This document shows, in pieces, positions 1-10,706 of a stretch of DNA of 64,000 bases. The stretch lies in assembly GCA_030710605.1 (NCBI GenBank), contig CP092876.1:58395252-58459251 (forward strand). Reading direction: 5' to 3'. A program made the position numbers and the translations under genes. The stretch is from Cordylochernes scorpioides (lineage: Eukaryota; Arthropoda; Arachnida; Pseudoscorpiones; Chernetidae). The notes below the pieces were generated by a model. That model worked only from the letters and a program-made list of their open reading frames with translations. It made no database searches and had not been told where the DNA came from. Each line of letters starts with the position of its first letter. Position 1 is the first letter of the stretch.

Positions 1-3
1 TAA

Positions 4-152
4 AGCACAATTTGGATTATAGATTATAAACACAATGTAATAAGACCAAATCCAAATAAATAATTAGTGTGTGACATTTCGGTAACAGCGTTGTTGCCGA
101 AATGTCACACACTAATTATTTATTTGGATTTGGTCTTATTACCTTGTGTTTT
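4..152. mobile_element. Fold-back MITE, copy 1
   Basis: This is a nearly perfect inverted repeat: the left arm (CACAATTTGGATTATAG...) is the reverse complement of the right arm, meeting at about position 92 around GTAACAGCGTTGTTGC. The same hairpin recurs at 8956, 9346, 9792, 12544 and 16246. It has no coding capacity, and the outermost part of the right arm is missing here. Confidence 0.8.
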
Positions 153-204
153 TCACCTCATATTTACAACCTCTTGTGCTCAAGGGATTATTCAATCTTA
201 ATTG

Positions 205-530
205 TCTTCTTCTTTCTTATCTCCACTCAATCATATTTGGGTATCAAGCTTGTAGAGTTGACATCCATAATGACTGGGTGAAGTAGAATGTGTCTGCCTT
301 TGTCATTAAGACTGGGAGCACTATTCAGTGGCAGGCCGACTTAGCTCCAAAAGAAATGGCCACCTCTGACATGAGGAACAGACACCATGTGCAGCCGCTC
401 CTAACATGGAGTACAAACACTGCTCATCTTGTATCCCTGGATCAGGAGTCCTTACAGGGTACTATCAGCCGGGCCAGCTGAGCCCAGGTTTTTTAGTGAG
501 CTTGTTACTGCTCCCCCTCCTCCTGTAAAT
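205..530 (+). repeat. Dispersed repeat E3, copy 1
   Basis: A segment of about 330 bp runs from the TTATCTCCACTCAATCATAT region to GAGCTTGTTACTGCTCC. It recurs at 19053, 19770 and, inverted, at 38457. A 63-codon frame (290-481) stays open in three copies, but this alone does not show it is a gene. It is more likely part of a LINE or SINE that I cannot name. After it (531-935) I see only AT-rich sequence with no recognisable feature. Confidence 0.65.
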
Positions 531-939
531 TAGTTTGGTAGTTGTTCATATAAAAGCTAGGTATGAGGTAACTACTGGATCTAGTTATCTAGAGCCACAC
601 TAGCAGCACTACAGCTTTGCAGCTGGGGGAATGTTCAGAAAACTATTTATGTTGCAAAAGAGTACTCAGCTGTGTAAACCATATAAAGATATTATTGAAA
701 TTATGGCCAAGAATGAAGATCTGGTTAATGAACAAACTATCCCCAACAAGCTTTCAACTCATTTCAGAAGATTTTATATAAATTAATTTTTTTTATATAT
801 ATAAAAAGAACTTTTTTTTTTTAGGTATACGATTAATTTATAATAATTGATAACCCATTTCTTTATAATTTTAAAGTGGTAAAAATTATGGTAAAAAGTA
901 GTAAAAAAAGGACATGCAATTATACAGTTACGTATACAG

Positions 940-1337
940 TAAAATATACAGTTACGAGCATCATTCTTCATCAGTCATCTCTGTCACCGTTTGCTTTTTT
1001 TTTGGAATGGCGCCCTCCTATTGGTCGGCTACGATCACGCCACCTTTGCCCCCCCCACTCACTTTTTCGTTTTTGTAACCATTGTGTTGGAGCGGGTCGC
1101 TCCTTAAATAAATGCATATATTAGTTAATAACCAAATGGAATCCTCTCTTTCTTTTTCCCAGTAAGAGACGCCTATGGAAGCCAACAGTACATAGACAGA
1201 TAAAGCACATAGGCTATAGTTATTAACTAACATATGCATTTATATAAGGCGCCAATTTATAATTGTAACAAATAGTATTTGAATCAAAACATTCAATCGG
1301 GTAAAATACGGGCGTTGCCCGGGTCATTCGGCTAGTG
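940..1337 (-). mobile_element. Dispersed element F, copy 1
   Basis: Read on the - strand, it starts with the GC-rich head CTAGCCGAATGACCCGGG and ends near GCTCGTAACTGTATATT. A nearly identical copy lies at 32088-32490, and a diverged one carrying a tRNA gene at 16723. The GC-rich head resembles the ends of other elements in the window (1350, 15086, 35735, 47503), so the families may be related. It is non-coding and probably a non-autonomous retroelement. Confidence 0.65.
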
Positions 1338-1349
1338 CAATTATAACAG

Positions 1350-2625
1350 ACTAGACGAATGGCCCGGGCAACGCCCGGGTTTTACCCGAGTGCGAATATA
1401 TTTTAAAAACGTTTTAATCTTCATCTTGTCTACACCTTGTATGCATCTTGCTTCCTAGGGTTGCCTAGAGTGGCCGCTATAGACAGGGTGGTCTGTATAG
1501 ACAGGTGGATGTATCACACAGCTGATAATAAGGTTGCCTAGAGTGGCCGCTATAGACAGGGTGGTCTGTATAGACAGGTGGATGTATCACACAGCTGTAG
1601 AGTGGTCGCTATAGACAGGGTGGTCTGTATAGACAGGTGTATGTATCACACTGCTGATAACAGGGTTGCCTAAAGTGACCGCTATAGACAGGGTGGTCTG
1701 TATAGACAGGTGGATGTATCACACAGCTGATAATAAGGTTGCCTAGAGTGGCCGCTATAGACAGGGTGGTCTGTATAGACAGGTGGATGTATCACACAGC
1801 TGATAATAGGGTTGCCTAGAGTGGCCGCTATAGACAGGGTGGTCTGTATAGACAGGTGGATGTATCACACAGCTGATAATAGGGTTGCCTAGAGTGGCCG
1901 CTATAGACAGGGTGGTCTGTATAGACAGGTGGATGTATCACACAGCTGTAGAGTGGTCGCTATAGACAGGGTGGTCTGTATAGACAGGTGTATGTATCAC
2001 ACTGCTGATAACAGGGTTGCCTAAAGTGACCGCTATAGACAGGGTGGTCTGTATAGACAGGTGGATGTATCACACAGCTGATAACAGGGTTGTCTAGAGT
2101 GGCCGCTATAGATAGGTGTATGTATCACACAGCTGATAACAGGGTTATCTAGAATGGCCGCTATATACAGGGTGGTCTGTATAGACAGGTGGATGTATCA
2201 CACAGCTGATAACAGGGTTGTCTAGAGTGGCCGCTATATACAGGTGGTCTGTATAGACAGGTGGATGTATCACACAGCTGATAACAGGGTTGTCTAGAGT
2301 GGTCGCTATAGACAGGGTGGTCTGTATAGACAGGTGTATGTATCACACAGCTGATAACGGGGTTGTCTAAAGTGACCGCTATAGACAGGGTGGTCTGTAT
2401 AGACAGGTGGATGTAACACACTGCTGATAACAGGGTTGTCTAGAATGGCCGCTATAGACAGGTGTATGTATCACACAGCTGATAACAGGGTTGTCTAGAG
2501 GGGGGCGGGCAGGGAGGTCACGTGTTTGCTGGCAGCCAATGGGCGCCCATTCTATCCGTGAGCTTCAGACATACAGACATACAGACAAACAGACAGAATA
2601 AGGCAAATATATAAGTAGATAAATT
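1350..2625 (+). mobile_element. Composite VNTR-bearing element, copy 1
   Basis: It has three parts. The head is GC-rich (TAGACGAATGGCCCGGGC, about 60 bp). The middle is a tandem array of roughly 73-bp units. The unique tail holds GCTGGCAGCCAATGGGCGC, CAGACA repeats and an AATATATAAGTAGAT end. The same order head-VNTR-tail recurs at 15086-15817, so the whole block moved as a unit. Head and tail also resemble shorter elements without a VNTR (35735, 47503, 55487). Retrotransposition by an RTE-like LINE is an inference from the tail. Confidence 0.65.
1450..2505 (+). repeat. 73-bp minisatellite array
   Basis: About 14 units of GGTTGCCTAGAGTGGCCGC + TATAGACAGGGTGGTCTG + TATAGACAGGTGGATG + TATCACACAGCTGATAA are arranged in tandem. 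Some units are shortened by 10-40 bp. Each unit contains the core TATAGACAGG twice. Open frames across it are repeat artefacts. Confidence 0.9.
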
Positions 2626-3239
2626 GTGTTGTCTGGTACTTTAAGGTGCCATCATGAAGAGTGGAATGAGTAATAAAATGTGAAGTATAAAAGTTATTCA
2701 TAACCGCACACAAGAGTATGAATTTGTTAAATACATTCTTTTTCAATTTTTATATCTTTTGTAAAATTCCCAAATTTGAATAGGTATTATTCTTCTTCGA
2801 ACAATAGGAACAGATTTTGTATGTTTTTAGTATTTGGGGCCCAGAATATATAAATTACTGTCCAATGGATCTCCTCATCACCAAGGTTGAAGATTCTGTC
2901 TCTTGTTCTAGAGTAATTAGTTCTTTCATGTTATTGTTAGAAAGTAACAGCCACAACTTCAAAATAAATCGAGAAAATATGTAATTTTTTTACCTAAGAA
3001 GAATATTTTTGAGTTTTATATCTCCAGGAAAATCCCTCTCATATCCATAGAGAAATCAAAAGAACTTAATTATGACACTTAAAGAGTCCATGGGAAAGCA
3101 AAAACACTGCAGGAAATGAGTTGTGAGCTAGAAGGAAGGGAGAGATGGAGAAAGGGGAGTTGGCAGGATTACCATTAACCTGCTGCATGTTGGAAGGATA
3201 TTTCTCATTGTACAATAGACCCAATACTTGCTGTGGCAG
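2626..3239. other. Unassigned, probably upstream intron
   Basis: AT-rich sequence with no recognised repeat or exon. It ends in a plausible 3' splice site (CTTGCTGTGGCAG) directly before the GC-rich exon at 3240. Confidence 0.4.
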
Positions 3240-3725
3240 ATGAGGCCAGCTGCATGCTGGGCAGACAGACTCTGGAGAGACAGCAGGACCACCAAGCCCT
3301 GGTGAAGGAGCTGGGCCGGCTGCAGGACCAGGCCCGGCTGCTCTATGCCAAGCTGGAGGCTGGCACCCGCCTTGCCCAAACCCAGCTCTCAGCCGCCCGG
3401 CTCCAGCACCAGGAAGCCCTTCTGGGGCTCTCTCAGATCAACGACACCGTGGGCTTCATGCTGAGGGCCCTGGGGGAGACCCGGGCAGAACTGCTGGCCT
3501 GGGCCGCCCAGTCCGGCCTCCAGATCTCCACCCTGGTGTCCTACCTGCAGCACCTGGGGTTCGGCCTGCTGGCCGCCCTGGCTGCTGCCTTCATTCAGGC
3601 CCCGGCCTTGCCTCGTATTGCCATCCTACTGCTGCTGTCCCTCAACTGCTACCTCAGTCTGGAGGTGCCGGAGTCTGCCATGGACTTCTCTTCTCTGTCC
3701 CTGGCTCTCTTCTCTGTCTACATCG
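3240..3725 (+). CDS. Exon of Brambleberry-like (KAR5/GEX1 family) protein
   Basis: Brambleberry/KAR5/GEX1 proteins act at the nuclear envelope in nuclear membrane fusion after fertilisation or in early embryos. This GC-rich exon, in AT-rich surroundings, follows a splice acceptor (TGTGGCAG) and ends at a GTCAGT donor in phase 1. It encodes about 160 residues. First comes a charged, Leu/Gln/Ala-rich amphipathic helix (LERQQDHQALVKELGRLQ onward) predicted as coiled coil. Then come two hydrophobic stretches (LLAALAAAFIQAPALP and IAILLLLSLNCYLSLE), which look like a membrane hairpin. Coiled coil followed by membrane segments with an LNxYLE-like end is what I know of this family, and it is the only basis for the name. 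Upstream exons, including any Cys-rich N terminus, are not seen and may lie left of the window. Other coiled-coil membrane proteins remain possible. Confidence 0.6.
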
Positions 3726-4689
3726 GTCAGTACATCATGTATATAGCTTTAACACATCCATGTTGCACCACATTACTATGTGGTTCTAAAGTGTACAAAA
3801 TTTGGTTTGTCTCCCACCAACTTGGAGCTATCACATTCAAATTAATAATTAATGAGTTTTCATAAGATTTGCTGAAATTGAGACTGCCCTTCATCTGTAG
3901 ATGAAGGTAGTAAATTGAAATCATGTTCATGTGTGTAAGCAGATTTTGACAATTTTTGCCATAGCTGGTGTGAGGAAGGTTAATGATTTTTATTTATATT
4001 TACTGAAATATTTTAAAAGTGTTTTTTTTGCTTATCCCTAGTACACGTGGTACAGGCAGGCCATGATAATCATGGTGGGTAGTTAGCGACTGCTTTTACT
4101 GTAAGCACACCACATGTCTACACATGTGAAAAGCAGTTTGACTTTGCACTTACAAATGTGCCAGAGCCCTGTTTATATTTTAAAAGTGACTACATTTTCC
4201 ATTATTTTTCCTTGACCCTCAGCTATATGCAATGTCAACCCATCACATTCACTGCACAAGTCCTATAGAGCCTCTCATTGGGAAGTAATGGTCTGGCCAA
4301 TATTGTTGGTTATTTAAAAGACAAACAGGATTTAATCAATGCAGAATAACCTCTTGATTCTACCATTTTTAAATTCTCACCACTTTAATTAATTCAATAT
4401 TTCACTCTGTGATTGCTGTTGTTGATACCCTATTTTGTTAAGCACTGTCGATAGACTTTCTTTCTTGTTTAGCTCTGTTTGGTTTCAATTAAATAAACCT
4501 GCAAGGATGTTTAAACCTCTTAGTCTCTCTTTCTAGATTTTACAGAAATATATATAATAGAGGATGAGTCTATATAAGATGTGCTGTCTTAATACAAGAG
4601 AGTTAAAAAAATTTATTTAGTAATCTTTGAAATAATTCCATTTTTCATATAAACACATATGCCATCCCGCTTCCCAATTTTTAAAGCAT
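3726..4689. other. Intron sequence, no further feature
   Basis: AT-rich sequence between the first two recognised exons of the Brambleberry-like gene. I see no exon or named repeat in it. Confidence 0.5.
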
Positions 4690-5260
4690 TTTAAATTGTC
4701 AACCTTCAAGTTTCTGAGAAACTTCAGCCATTTTTCTATTATAACTTCTCGTGACTCGAATCAATGCCCTTTAAGAGACATTTTCATTTTACTGTATAGG
4801 AAAAAGTCATTTGGGGCAAAATCTAGGGTATGGGACCTAAGGATGTATAGGAACTATGCTCTTGGCCAAGAAATTCAAAACTATAACAGTCATGTAAGTT
4901 CTGGCGTGTAGCAATGGAGGACCCAATCCTGAGAAAACCATTTTTCTGGTCATTTCCTTCTTATGGCTCTCTGTAGCTGCTGCAAGACATCAATATACTT
5001 ATGGTTTGTTCTACAGGAACAAAATATTGGCAGACCAATCCTTTATGATAAAAAAAATGTTGCCAACAAAACCATGAGTTTGGATTTTGAGAATTTCTTT
5101 GGTTTTGGTTCTTCTTTACTGCGGCATTCTTTTGATTGACGTCTGATTTCTGAGTCATAAACCATGTCTCAAACCTCGTTATCACCCCCAACCATTCGTT
5201 ATCATTTGTGACCCTTTCAAGACTGCTAATATGTTTCTCTTCAGTGTGTGACATGTCTAG
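4690..5260 (-). pseudogene. Mariner transposase remnant (- strand)
   Basis: On the - strand, fragments match the mariner transposase layout in order. There is an RFETW block near 5175, an FFYHKGLVCQYFVP block (family motif DHKGIV-EFVP) near 5050, then an HD-containing stretch and FAPNDFFLYSKMK (family motif LAPNDFFLFPKLK) near 4790. Stops and frame changes separate the blocks, so it cannot make transposase. It lies in an intron of the Brambleberry-like gene, in antisense orientation. I did not find its terminal inverted repeats. Confidence 0.8.
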
Positions 5261-5912
5261 GAAAGAACTGTTGGCCTTGAAAGCTTTTGTATGTAAATTA
5301 TTTCATTTTATGCAATTTGGTTGATTTATTTATTATTATATATATTAAATTATTATTATTATAGATAAGAAAGATTTATTATTATTATTTTTTTTTTTTT
5401 TTTTCTGTTTTCTTCTCTTTAGGCCTTCCGAATCTTGAATCATTTTAGATTGAGCTTCATCCACTTTTAAAGCATTTTTACCATTCACAAACTGCAGATT
5501 TCTTTAGGCATGTCTTACTGAATATCTTTTAAAGCATTAACAACATTTCAGTAACTGGAATTTCATTTTTTATACCGAAACAAACATTTTCGTTGTTTAG
5601 AAATATTAGGCAGTAGGAAATGGCTGATGTGACACGCTGATAGGAAACAAAAATTAATATATTATGAGAATGTACTGATATTTCCAAAAAATAATGCCAT
5701 TGTGGTTTTTTAAGGCTCTTATGCTCATGAATTGCAAACATTTGCTCCGTTTTCTTTGGTCCACAGACAGAATTTTAAAAAATTAAATCATTCTGGGAGT
5801 TTAATGAAAGTACTCGCAGTGAGGATTTCCTATGAATATATAGAGAAGTTTGTTTGTATGGCTTTGCACAGAGGGAAGTAGGAAATTGAGGTTTGTCCAA
5901 CTTGCTGTGCAG
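5261..5912. other. Intron, low-complexity AT/T-rich
   Basis: It contains ATT-repeat and poly-T low-complexity sequence around 5325-5405, and nothing else I can name. It ends at the acceptor CTTGCTGTGCAG of the next exon. Confidence 0.45.
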
Positions 5913-6018
5913 CCAGCATCACCTATAACTTCACCAAGGTCTACTACCTGAACAAGCCACCTTCCTCCCGTCCCATAGAAGCCCGGACTCACCAGCAAAA
6001 TGGCTGCCTCCCTTCCCA
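5913..6018 (+). CDS. Second recognised exon, Brambleberry-like gene
   Basis: This short exon lies between acceptor TGCTGTGCAG and donor GTAAGT. The preceding exon ends in phase 1 (G) and this one starts with CC, so the joined codon is GCC and the frame continues: ASITYNFTKVYYLNKPP, followed by a Ser/Pro/Gln-rich stretch. Codon third positions are mostly C or G, as in the exon at 3240. It ends in phase 2. A - strand reading of the same DNA also has a possible GTGAGT donor, but the phase and codon pattern favour the + strand. The sequence alone does not reveal a domain; by position it would follow the membrane segment. Confidence 0.5.
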
Positions 6019-6074
6019 GTAAGTAGATGCTGGCCACTGTAATCAGTGCATGTTGCGAGTTAATCTGGTGGATC

Positions 6075-6337
6075 GTAGAACCTCCATGAGTGGATGCTTC
6101 TGCTAGAGAGGACACCTCTATACAATGCACAATATTCATAATCGAAATTACCATTTTTTCCAATTAGCTGCCCTCCCCGATAAAAGAACACCTCTCTCTC
6201 TAAAGGACATCTAGTTGAAGAACTAAAAAGTCCTTTAGAGACAGGTGTTTCTTAACAGAGAACAGCTCATTGGTAAAAATGTAAAATTTTTGGTATTGAA
6301 AGCTATATAGTGGTCTCCACTCATTGAGGTTCTACTC
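6075..6337. mobile_element. Pogo-like MITE PM1, diverged copy
   Basis: It starts GTAGAACCTCCATGAG and ends GAGGTTCTACT, matching the termini of the copies at 8312, 10490, 13343, 17793 and 19407. The interior has duplicated hairpin segments. It lies in an intron about 57 bp after the GTAAGT donor at 6019. Confidence 0.65.
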
Positions 6338-6639
6338 TACATAGATGGAAAAATTAGTATTGTGAGCACTCAGAGTAAAAGTCGTCACTTACAGCCTACC
6401 ATGATTAACACAGCATATTTAAAATAAGTATCACCACTTTTCCACTCAATTTGAAAAATGATTATTTTTCCATTTTTTTTATATAATTCAATAAATGTGT
6501 AAGGTGTATTTTTATATAAATAAAATTCAATAGATTTTTCACCATGGATGAAACTTAGGTCCACCACTACATGTCAGAAACCAAATAGCAGAAGCACTGG
6601 GTGGAAACTTGTAGTTCAATGCAAAAAAAAAAAGTCAAT

Positions 6640-7114
6640 CACATCTGCCAGAAAAGACCAGTGTGTTTTGCAATGCCAAAGAGATCTTGTTAATTGATTA
6701 TCATGAAATAGACATAACTATTACAGGTGGACATTGCTCTAACCATCTTGACCAGCTGGATGTCAAAATTCACAAGAAGAGGTCTGGCTTGAGGAAGGAA
6801 AAATTATCTTTCACTAATACCACACACCTGCTCACAAAAGCGTGTTGGCAATGGGAAAACTGCGGGATTTTAGGTGTAAATTGCTCGGCTATCCCTCCTA
6901 TTCTCCTGATTTGACACCCTCAGACTTCCATCTCTTCCCACACCTAAAGAAATTTGTTTTTGGGAAAAGCTTCGCATCCAATGAAAAAGTTGAGAGGGCT
7001 GTAGATGAATATTTTAACAGCCTTCCAGACTCTCATTTCCTGGAAGGAATACTGATATTGGAGAAACACTGGACCAAATGTGTTCAAGTCAAAGGAGATT
7101 ATGTAGAAAAATAA
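6640..7114 (+). pseudogene. Mariner transposase remnant (C-terminal half)
   Basis: In pieces over more than one frame, the sequence follows the second half of a mauritiana/cecropia-type mariner transposase. It has an LLIDYHE block, DQLDVKIHKKRSGLR, a damaged catalytic HQDNAPAH region, then PSYSPDLTPSDFHLFPHLK (second-Asp region) and an ending in KGDYVEK followed by a stop. Frameshifts and stops make it dead. It is in the same orientation as the host gene, inside an intron. Sequence from 7115 to 7737 holds no recognised feature. Confidence 0.85.
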
Positions 7115-7737
7115 AATGTTTTTTTTATCTTAAAATCTATCTTTCATTGTCTGGCCTGAAACTTTTCAACTTACCCTCATATATAACTAATACATTACAT
7201 CATTTAACATAAATGCAGATTATATACATGAAATTCACCAGACAGGACTCTTCAAAACCAAATTGATTATAAACTATTATTACAATCAATAGTTGATAGA
7301 AAAGTTCAATTCTTTCAACTAAAACACTACAGACTGGAGGAACTAATCATGGACTACTGATTTCAAGAGTAAAATTAAATATAGGAAAATCAAACCAAAC
7401 TAAAATATGACATAGATGCATTATCGTCAAGTTACACAATTGCTGTAACCAATAGATTCAGCACATTGGATACAGGATGTAAAGAACCACACACACACAG
7501 ATGGAATGATTTATAGAACAATATCCAAACAGAAGCAAAAAAACAATATACCAAAAATTACTGAAAGAAAATAACCCAAATGTGATCTCACAAAAGAATC
7601 GACCAATATAGCACTAGAAAGAAGAAAGTACATATGGAACTGAAAGAAATGAGAATGTAGCAAAATGGAAGAAGCCAACAAGAATGGTAAAACAAGAGAT
7701 CTATTCAACAAAATTAAGGAAATCACAGGCTGCTTTT

Positions 7738-7962
7738 AACCTGCTGTTGTTGTTTCTTATCCCCTTGTGTATAGATTACACGAATTCCATGAGTCCATGC
7801 TTCAATGATGAAAAACCAATGATGTTTTAATTTAAATACCACAAATAGAAATAAAAGATGGGATACAGGACCTTTGGGAGAGGCTGCTGCTTATCATAAA
7901 ATAACTCGAGGAAATCCTGGAATTTGTGTGATCTTTACAAAAGTAGATATAAGAAACAACAA
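7738..7962. mobile_element. LINE 3' ends (family La), inverted pair
   Basis: Positions 7738-7800 are a - strand copy, starting with the complement of the (AAC)n tail. Positions 7855-7962 are a + strand copy with GAGAGGCTGCTGCTTATCAT and ending in AAGAAACAACAAAAG. Better preserved copies at 17318 and 18100 show a coding C terminus. From 7963 to 8311 I see nothing to name. Confidence 0.6.
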
Positions 7963-8311
7963 AAGATGAGATATTTTACACAAATAAATTGCCAGTAAAT
8001 TTATTTGTGTAAAATTTTAATGATAGAGGGCATTAAAATTTAATTTACTAAAAGATGAGATAGAGCTGAAGTGAAAATAGATGTGCTGGCGCATTGCCAC
8101 CATGCAACTTCAGTTCCCAAAGGTTCCAAGGTGTCACTTCTTTTGTTTCAATGTCCCCTAAAACTGTCCACACCTGACATTGTCTCAATTTGACAGCGAT
8201 AATCAAGATGAGGAGGAGAATGGTCCTGTCCATCTCCGGGACTCCAGTCCTGCCTGGTACTCCAACTCTTGTAAGTCCCCTTAGCTGATGTTAACACAAT
8301 CAAATGTACTA

Positions 8312-8731
8312 CAGTAGAACCTCCCTGTAAAGAACACCTAATTGTAGAGACAAAGTGTTTTTTAGAAACAATTTTATTGATTCTTCTAATCAATTGTTAC
8401 AAGGGTGGAAAAATATATAATAAGATAGTGAATAAAGGGTAGATAAAATGTAGGGGAATATTTATAGTTGTGTATATGTACAAATTTCTTCAGCAAGTAA
8501 GGCTTCCCCACCTTGAGAGAGTCCTCCTCCAGACATGGTCTTCTTGAACACTCCTCATTTCCACGCCGAGAAAATACCTAAAGATGTGCATCTTGTCTAA
8601 AGTGTCTTTTAGAGAGAAGTGTCCTCTTACCGGAGAGTTGCTAAATAGTAAAAATGGTAATTTTGCAGATGAAAACTGTCCTTTGTAGAGAGTTGTCCTA
8701 GTGAGAGTGTTCTTTCAAGGAGGTTCTACTG
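8312..8731. mobile_element. Pogo-like MITE PM1, long copy
   Basis: It starts CAGTAGAACCTCCCTG and ends GAGGTTCTACTG, with TA on each side, as expected for Tc1/mariner/pogo insertions. It is longer than its relatives because an unrelated stretch of about 250 bp interrupts it from about 8360 to 8570. Confidence 0.75.
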
Positions 8732-8955
8732 TACCTTTTTAATTCTACCCACTATGATCCAACCCTTATTTACTTATAATCAACTGGAAAAGTTCCTTGG
8801 AGTAAAGTATACAGGGTGGATCCTAAATACACAGACACATTTCAAGAATATGTTCTACACATAAAAGTATTGGAAAAATGTTCTATTAACATTTTGTCAT
8901 TTTTTGAATATTCAATGTGATAGAGCCTTTCAAAAAGGAACTATTTTACTGATAA

Positions 8956-9151
8956 GGCACAATTTGGATTATAGATTATTAACACAAGGTAATAAGACCA
9001 AATCTAAATGAATGATGTGATGTTTCAATAACAGTGTTGTTATTATCTTCAGGCAAAAGTGCTGAATGTATTCTCTGAAGATGGTAACAACGCTGTTACT
9101 GAAATGTCACACACTATTTATTTGAATTTAGTCTTATTATACCTTGTGTTT
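8956..9151. mobile_element. Fold-back MITE, copy 2
   Basis: The arms are the same as in the copy at 4-152. The centre is enlarged by a TTATCTTCAGGC...GAAGATGGTAAC stretch that is itself inverted. No coding. Confidence 0.75.
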
Positions 9152-9345
9152 ATGAAATATTTTAGTATAACATTAATCAAAATAACGGAATACTTTTGCA
9201 CATTTTCTTACAAAAACCAAATTAAAATTTCAAAGTATTCTAAAAGTGCAATTGACAAATTGGTATCTATCCAGAGAACACAGTATTTAAAAAAAAATGG
9301 AACTCTCCCAGTTTGCAGAAATAATTGTGCAATGTGAGTGATATG

Positions 9346-9484
9346 GCACAATTTGGATTATAGATTATAAACACAAGGTAATAAATCCAAATAAATAAAT
9401 AGTGTGTGACGTTTCTGTAGCAGCGTTGTTACCGAAACATCACACACTATTTATTTATTTGGATTTGGCCTTATTACCTTGTGT
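9346..9484. mobile_element. Fold-back MITE, copy 3
   Basis: Palindromic copy of the same family (GGCACAATTTGGATTATAG at the left, ACCTTGTG at the right). A small internal deletion removes part of the left arm. Confidence 0.75.
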
Positions 9485-9791
9485 GTGCAATGTGAGATTT
9501 ATAATGTCGTAGAGTTGATTCTCTTAGCCATGAGAAAGGTGTGGATGTTACGTCATTGATGACCCCTGTTCTCTGCAGCAATTCTCTGTATTGTGAAGAG
9601 TTGGTCACTTTGTTGCAAGAATTATAAAATTACATTTATTTCTTAAACTATTTGTCAGATGGGTTTTCTCTCCCTAGGACATTAATGTTGCTGATTTACT
9701 TTACGAGAGTACTTTTATAACATTTTCTAAATCTTGAAAAGAGGTCCACAATTCTAGATAAGAAACCAAATAAATAATTATTTCCTTGTTA

Positions 9792-9896
9792 CACAAGGTA
9801 ATAAGACCAAATCGTCCGAAACCTCACACACTAATTATTTATTTGGATTTGGTCTTATCACCTTGTGTTTATAATCTATAATCCAAATTGTGCCTT
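9792..9896. mobile_element. Fold-back MITE, copy 4 (left arm truncated)
   Basis: The right arm is complete to CCAAATTGTGCC; the left arm is shortened. It ends 42 bp before the proposed exon at 9939. Confidence 0.7.
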
Positions 9897-9938
9897 ATGA
9901 TTTCCTTGCCATAAATTCTGTGAGATGTGAGACCATAG

Positions 9939-9996
9939 AGAGAGTGATGTGTGTCCAGATGAAACCCCCACTTCCATGATGTCCCCCTTCCCTCAC
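9939..9996 (+). CDS. Probable short exon, Brambleberry-like gene
   Basis: A 58-nt stretch follows CATAG and ends at a strong GTAAGT donor. The previous exon ends in phase 2 (CA); the first base here (A) completes the codon and the frame then reads ESDVCPDETPTSMMSPFPH, ending in phase 0. Phase match plus donor is the only support. The acceptor has a weak pyrimidine tract. Confidence 0.35.
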
Positions 9997-10489
9997 GTAA
10001 GTCTTGAACATTATTTGCTGGTTGTAGGAAACCTATTGCCGGAAGTTTGCTCAGCCAATTTTTTTGTGTTTCTTTATTGTTCTGATATACAAATATTTGA
10101 CACTTTATTTTATAAAATTGTGAAGCTAGAATTCCACAGAACACATTTTCCCCTGAGGAAGGTAGCAGTGAGTCAACGAAACATCAGGACAATAAAGAGG
10201 TTGAAAATGGTTTTAAGTAACTCTAGTCTTCCACAACACCTCTCTCTCTCTATATAAGTCAACATATGTGTGTTCATTTATTTGTTCCATATATGTTTCC
10301 TCAATATATAACCAATCTGGCTGATTTTTCAACAATATATTGAGTTAATTACAAAAAATTATAAGATGTCGCATTATAAGAGTTGCCGCATTTTGTAATT
10401 TGTTGAAATCTGCAATCCTGTAATAATGAATATAGAGTTGAGTCTGGGAAGTTTTTGTCACATTTTCAACCAGGAAAAATTGATAAGTA

Positions 10490-10590
10490 CAGTAAAACCT
10501 CCATGAGAGGACACTCGGGCTAGAGGATACTTCTCCCTAAAGGACACTTTGGTTCTGCAATTAGGTGACCTTTACAGAGAGGTTCTACTG
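10490..10590. mobile_element. Pogo-like MITE PM1, short copy
   Basis: It starts CAGTAAAACCTCCATGAG and ends GAGGTTCTACTG, flanked by TA. It is a 101-bp deletion derivative of the family. Confidence 0.75.
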
Positions 10591-10706
10591 TACTGGCTCT
10601 TAATTTTTTTTAAATCAGAAATGATGATAATATTGATGCATTATGGTTGATGGGTAGAAACAAGAATATTTCAGCAAAACATCCTAGTAGACTCCCCTTC
10701 CAACAG

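Noticed and set aside
2161..2421. Open frame of 86 codons in the minisatellite (and similar at 15163-15848)
   Set aside because: Repeat artefact: it follows the 73-bp unit and has no start context or conserved protein features.
5926..6160. Minus-strand frame with ITVASIYLLGREAAILL and a GTGAGT donor
   Set aside because: The + strand exon has a phase match to its neighbour and C/G-rich third positions; the - frame runs into a MITE.
10150..10200. CTGAGGA ... GAAACATC resembling a hammerhead
   Set aside because: No stem II can be formed between the two core parts and stem I does not pair.
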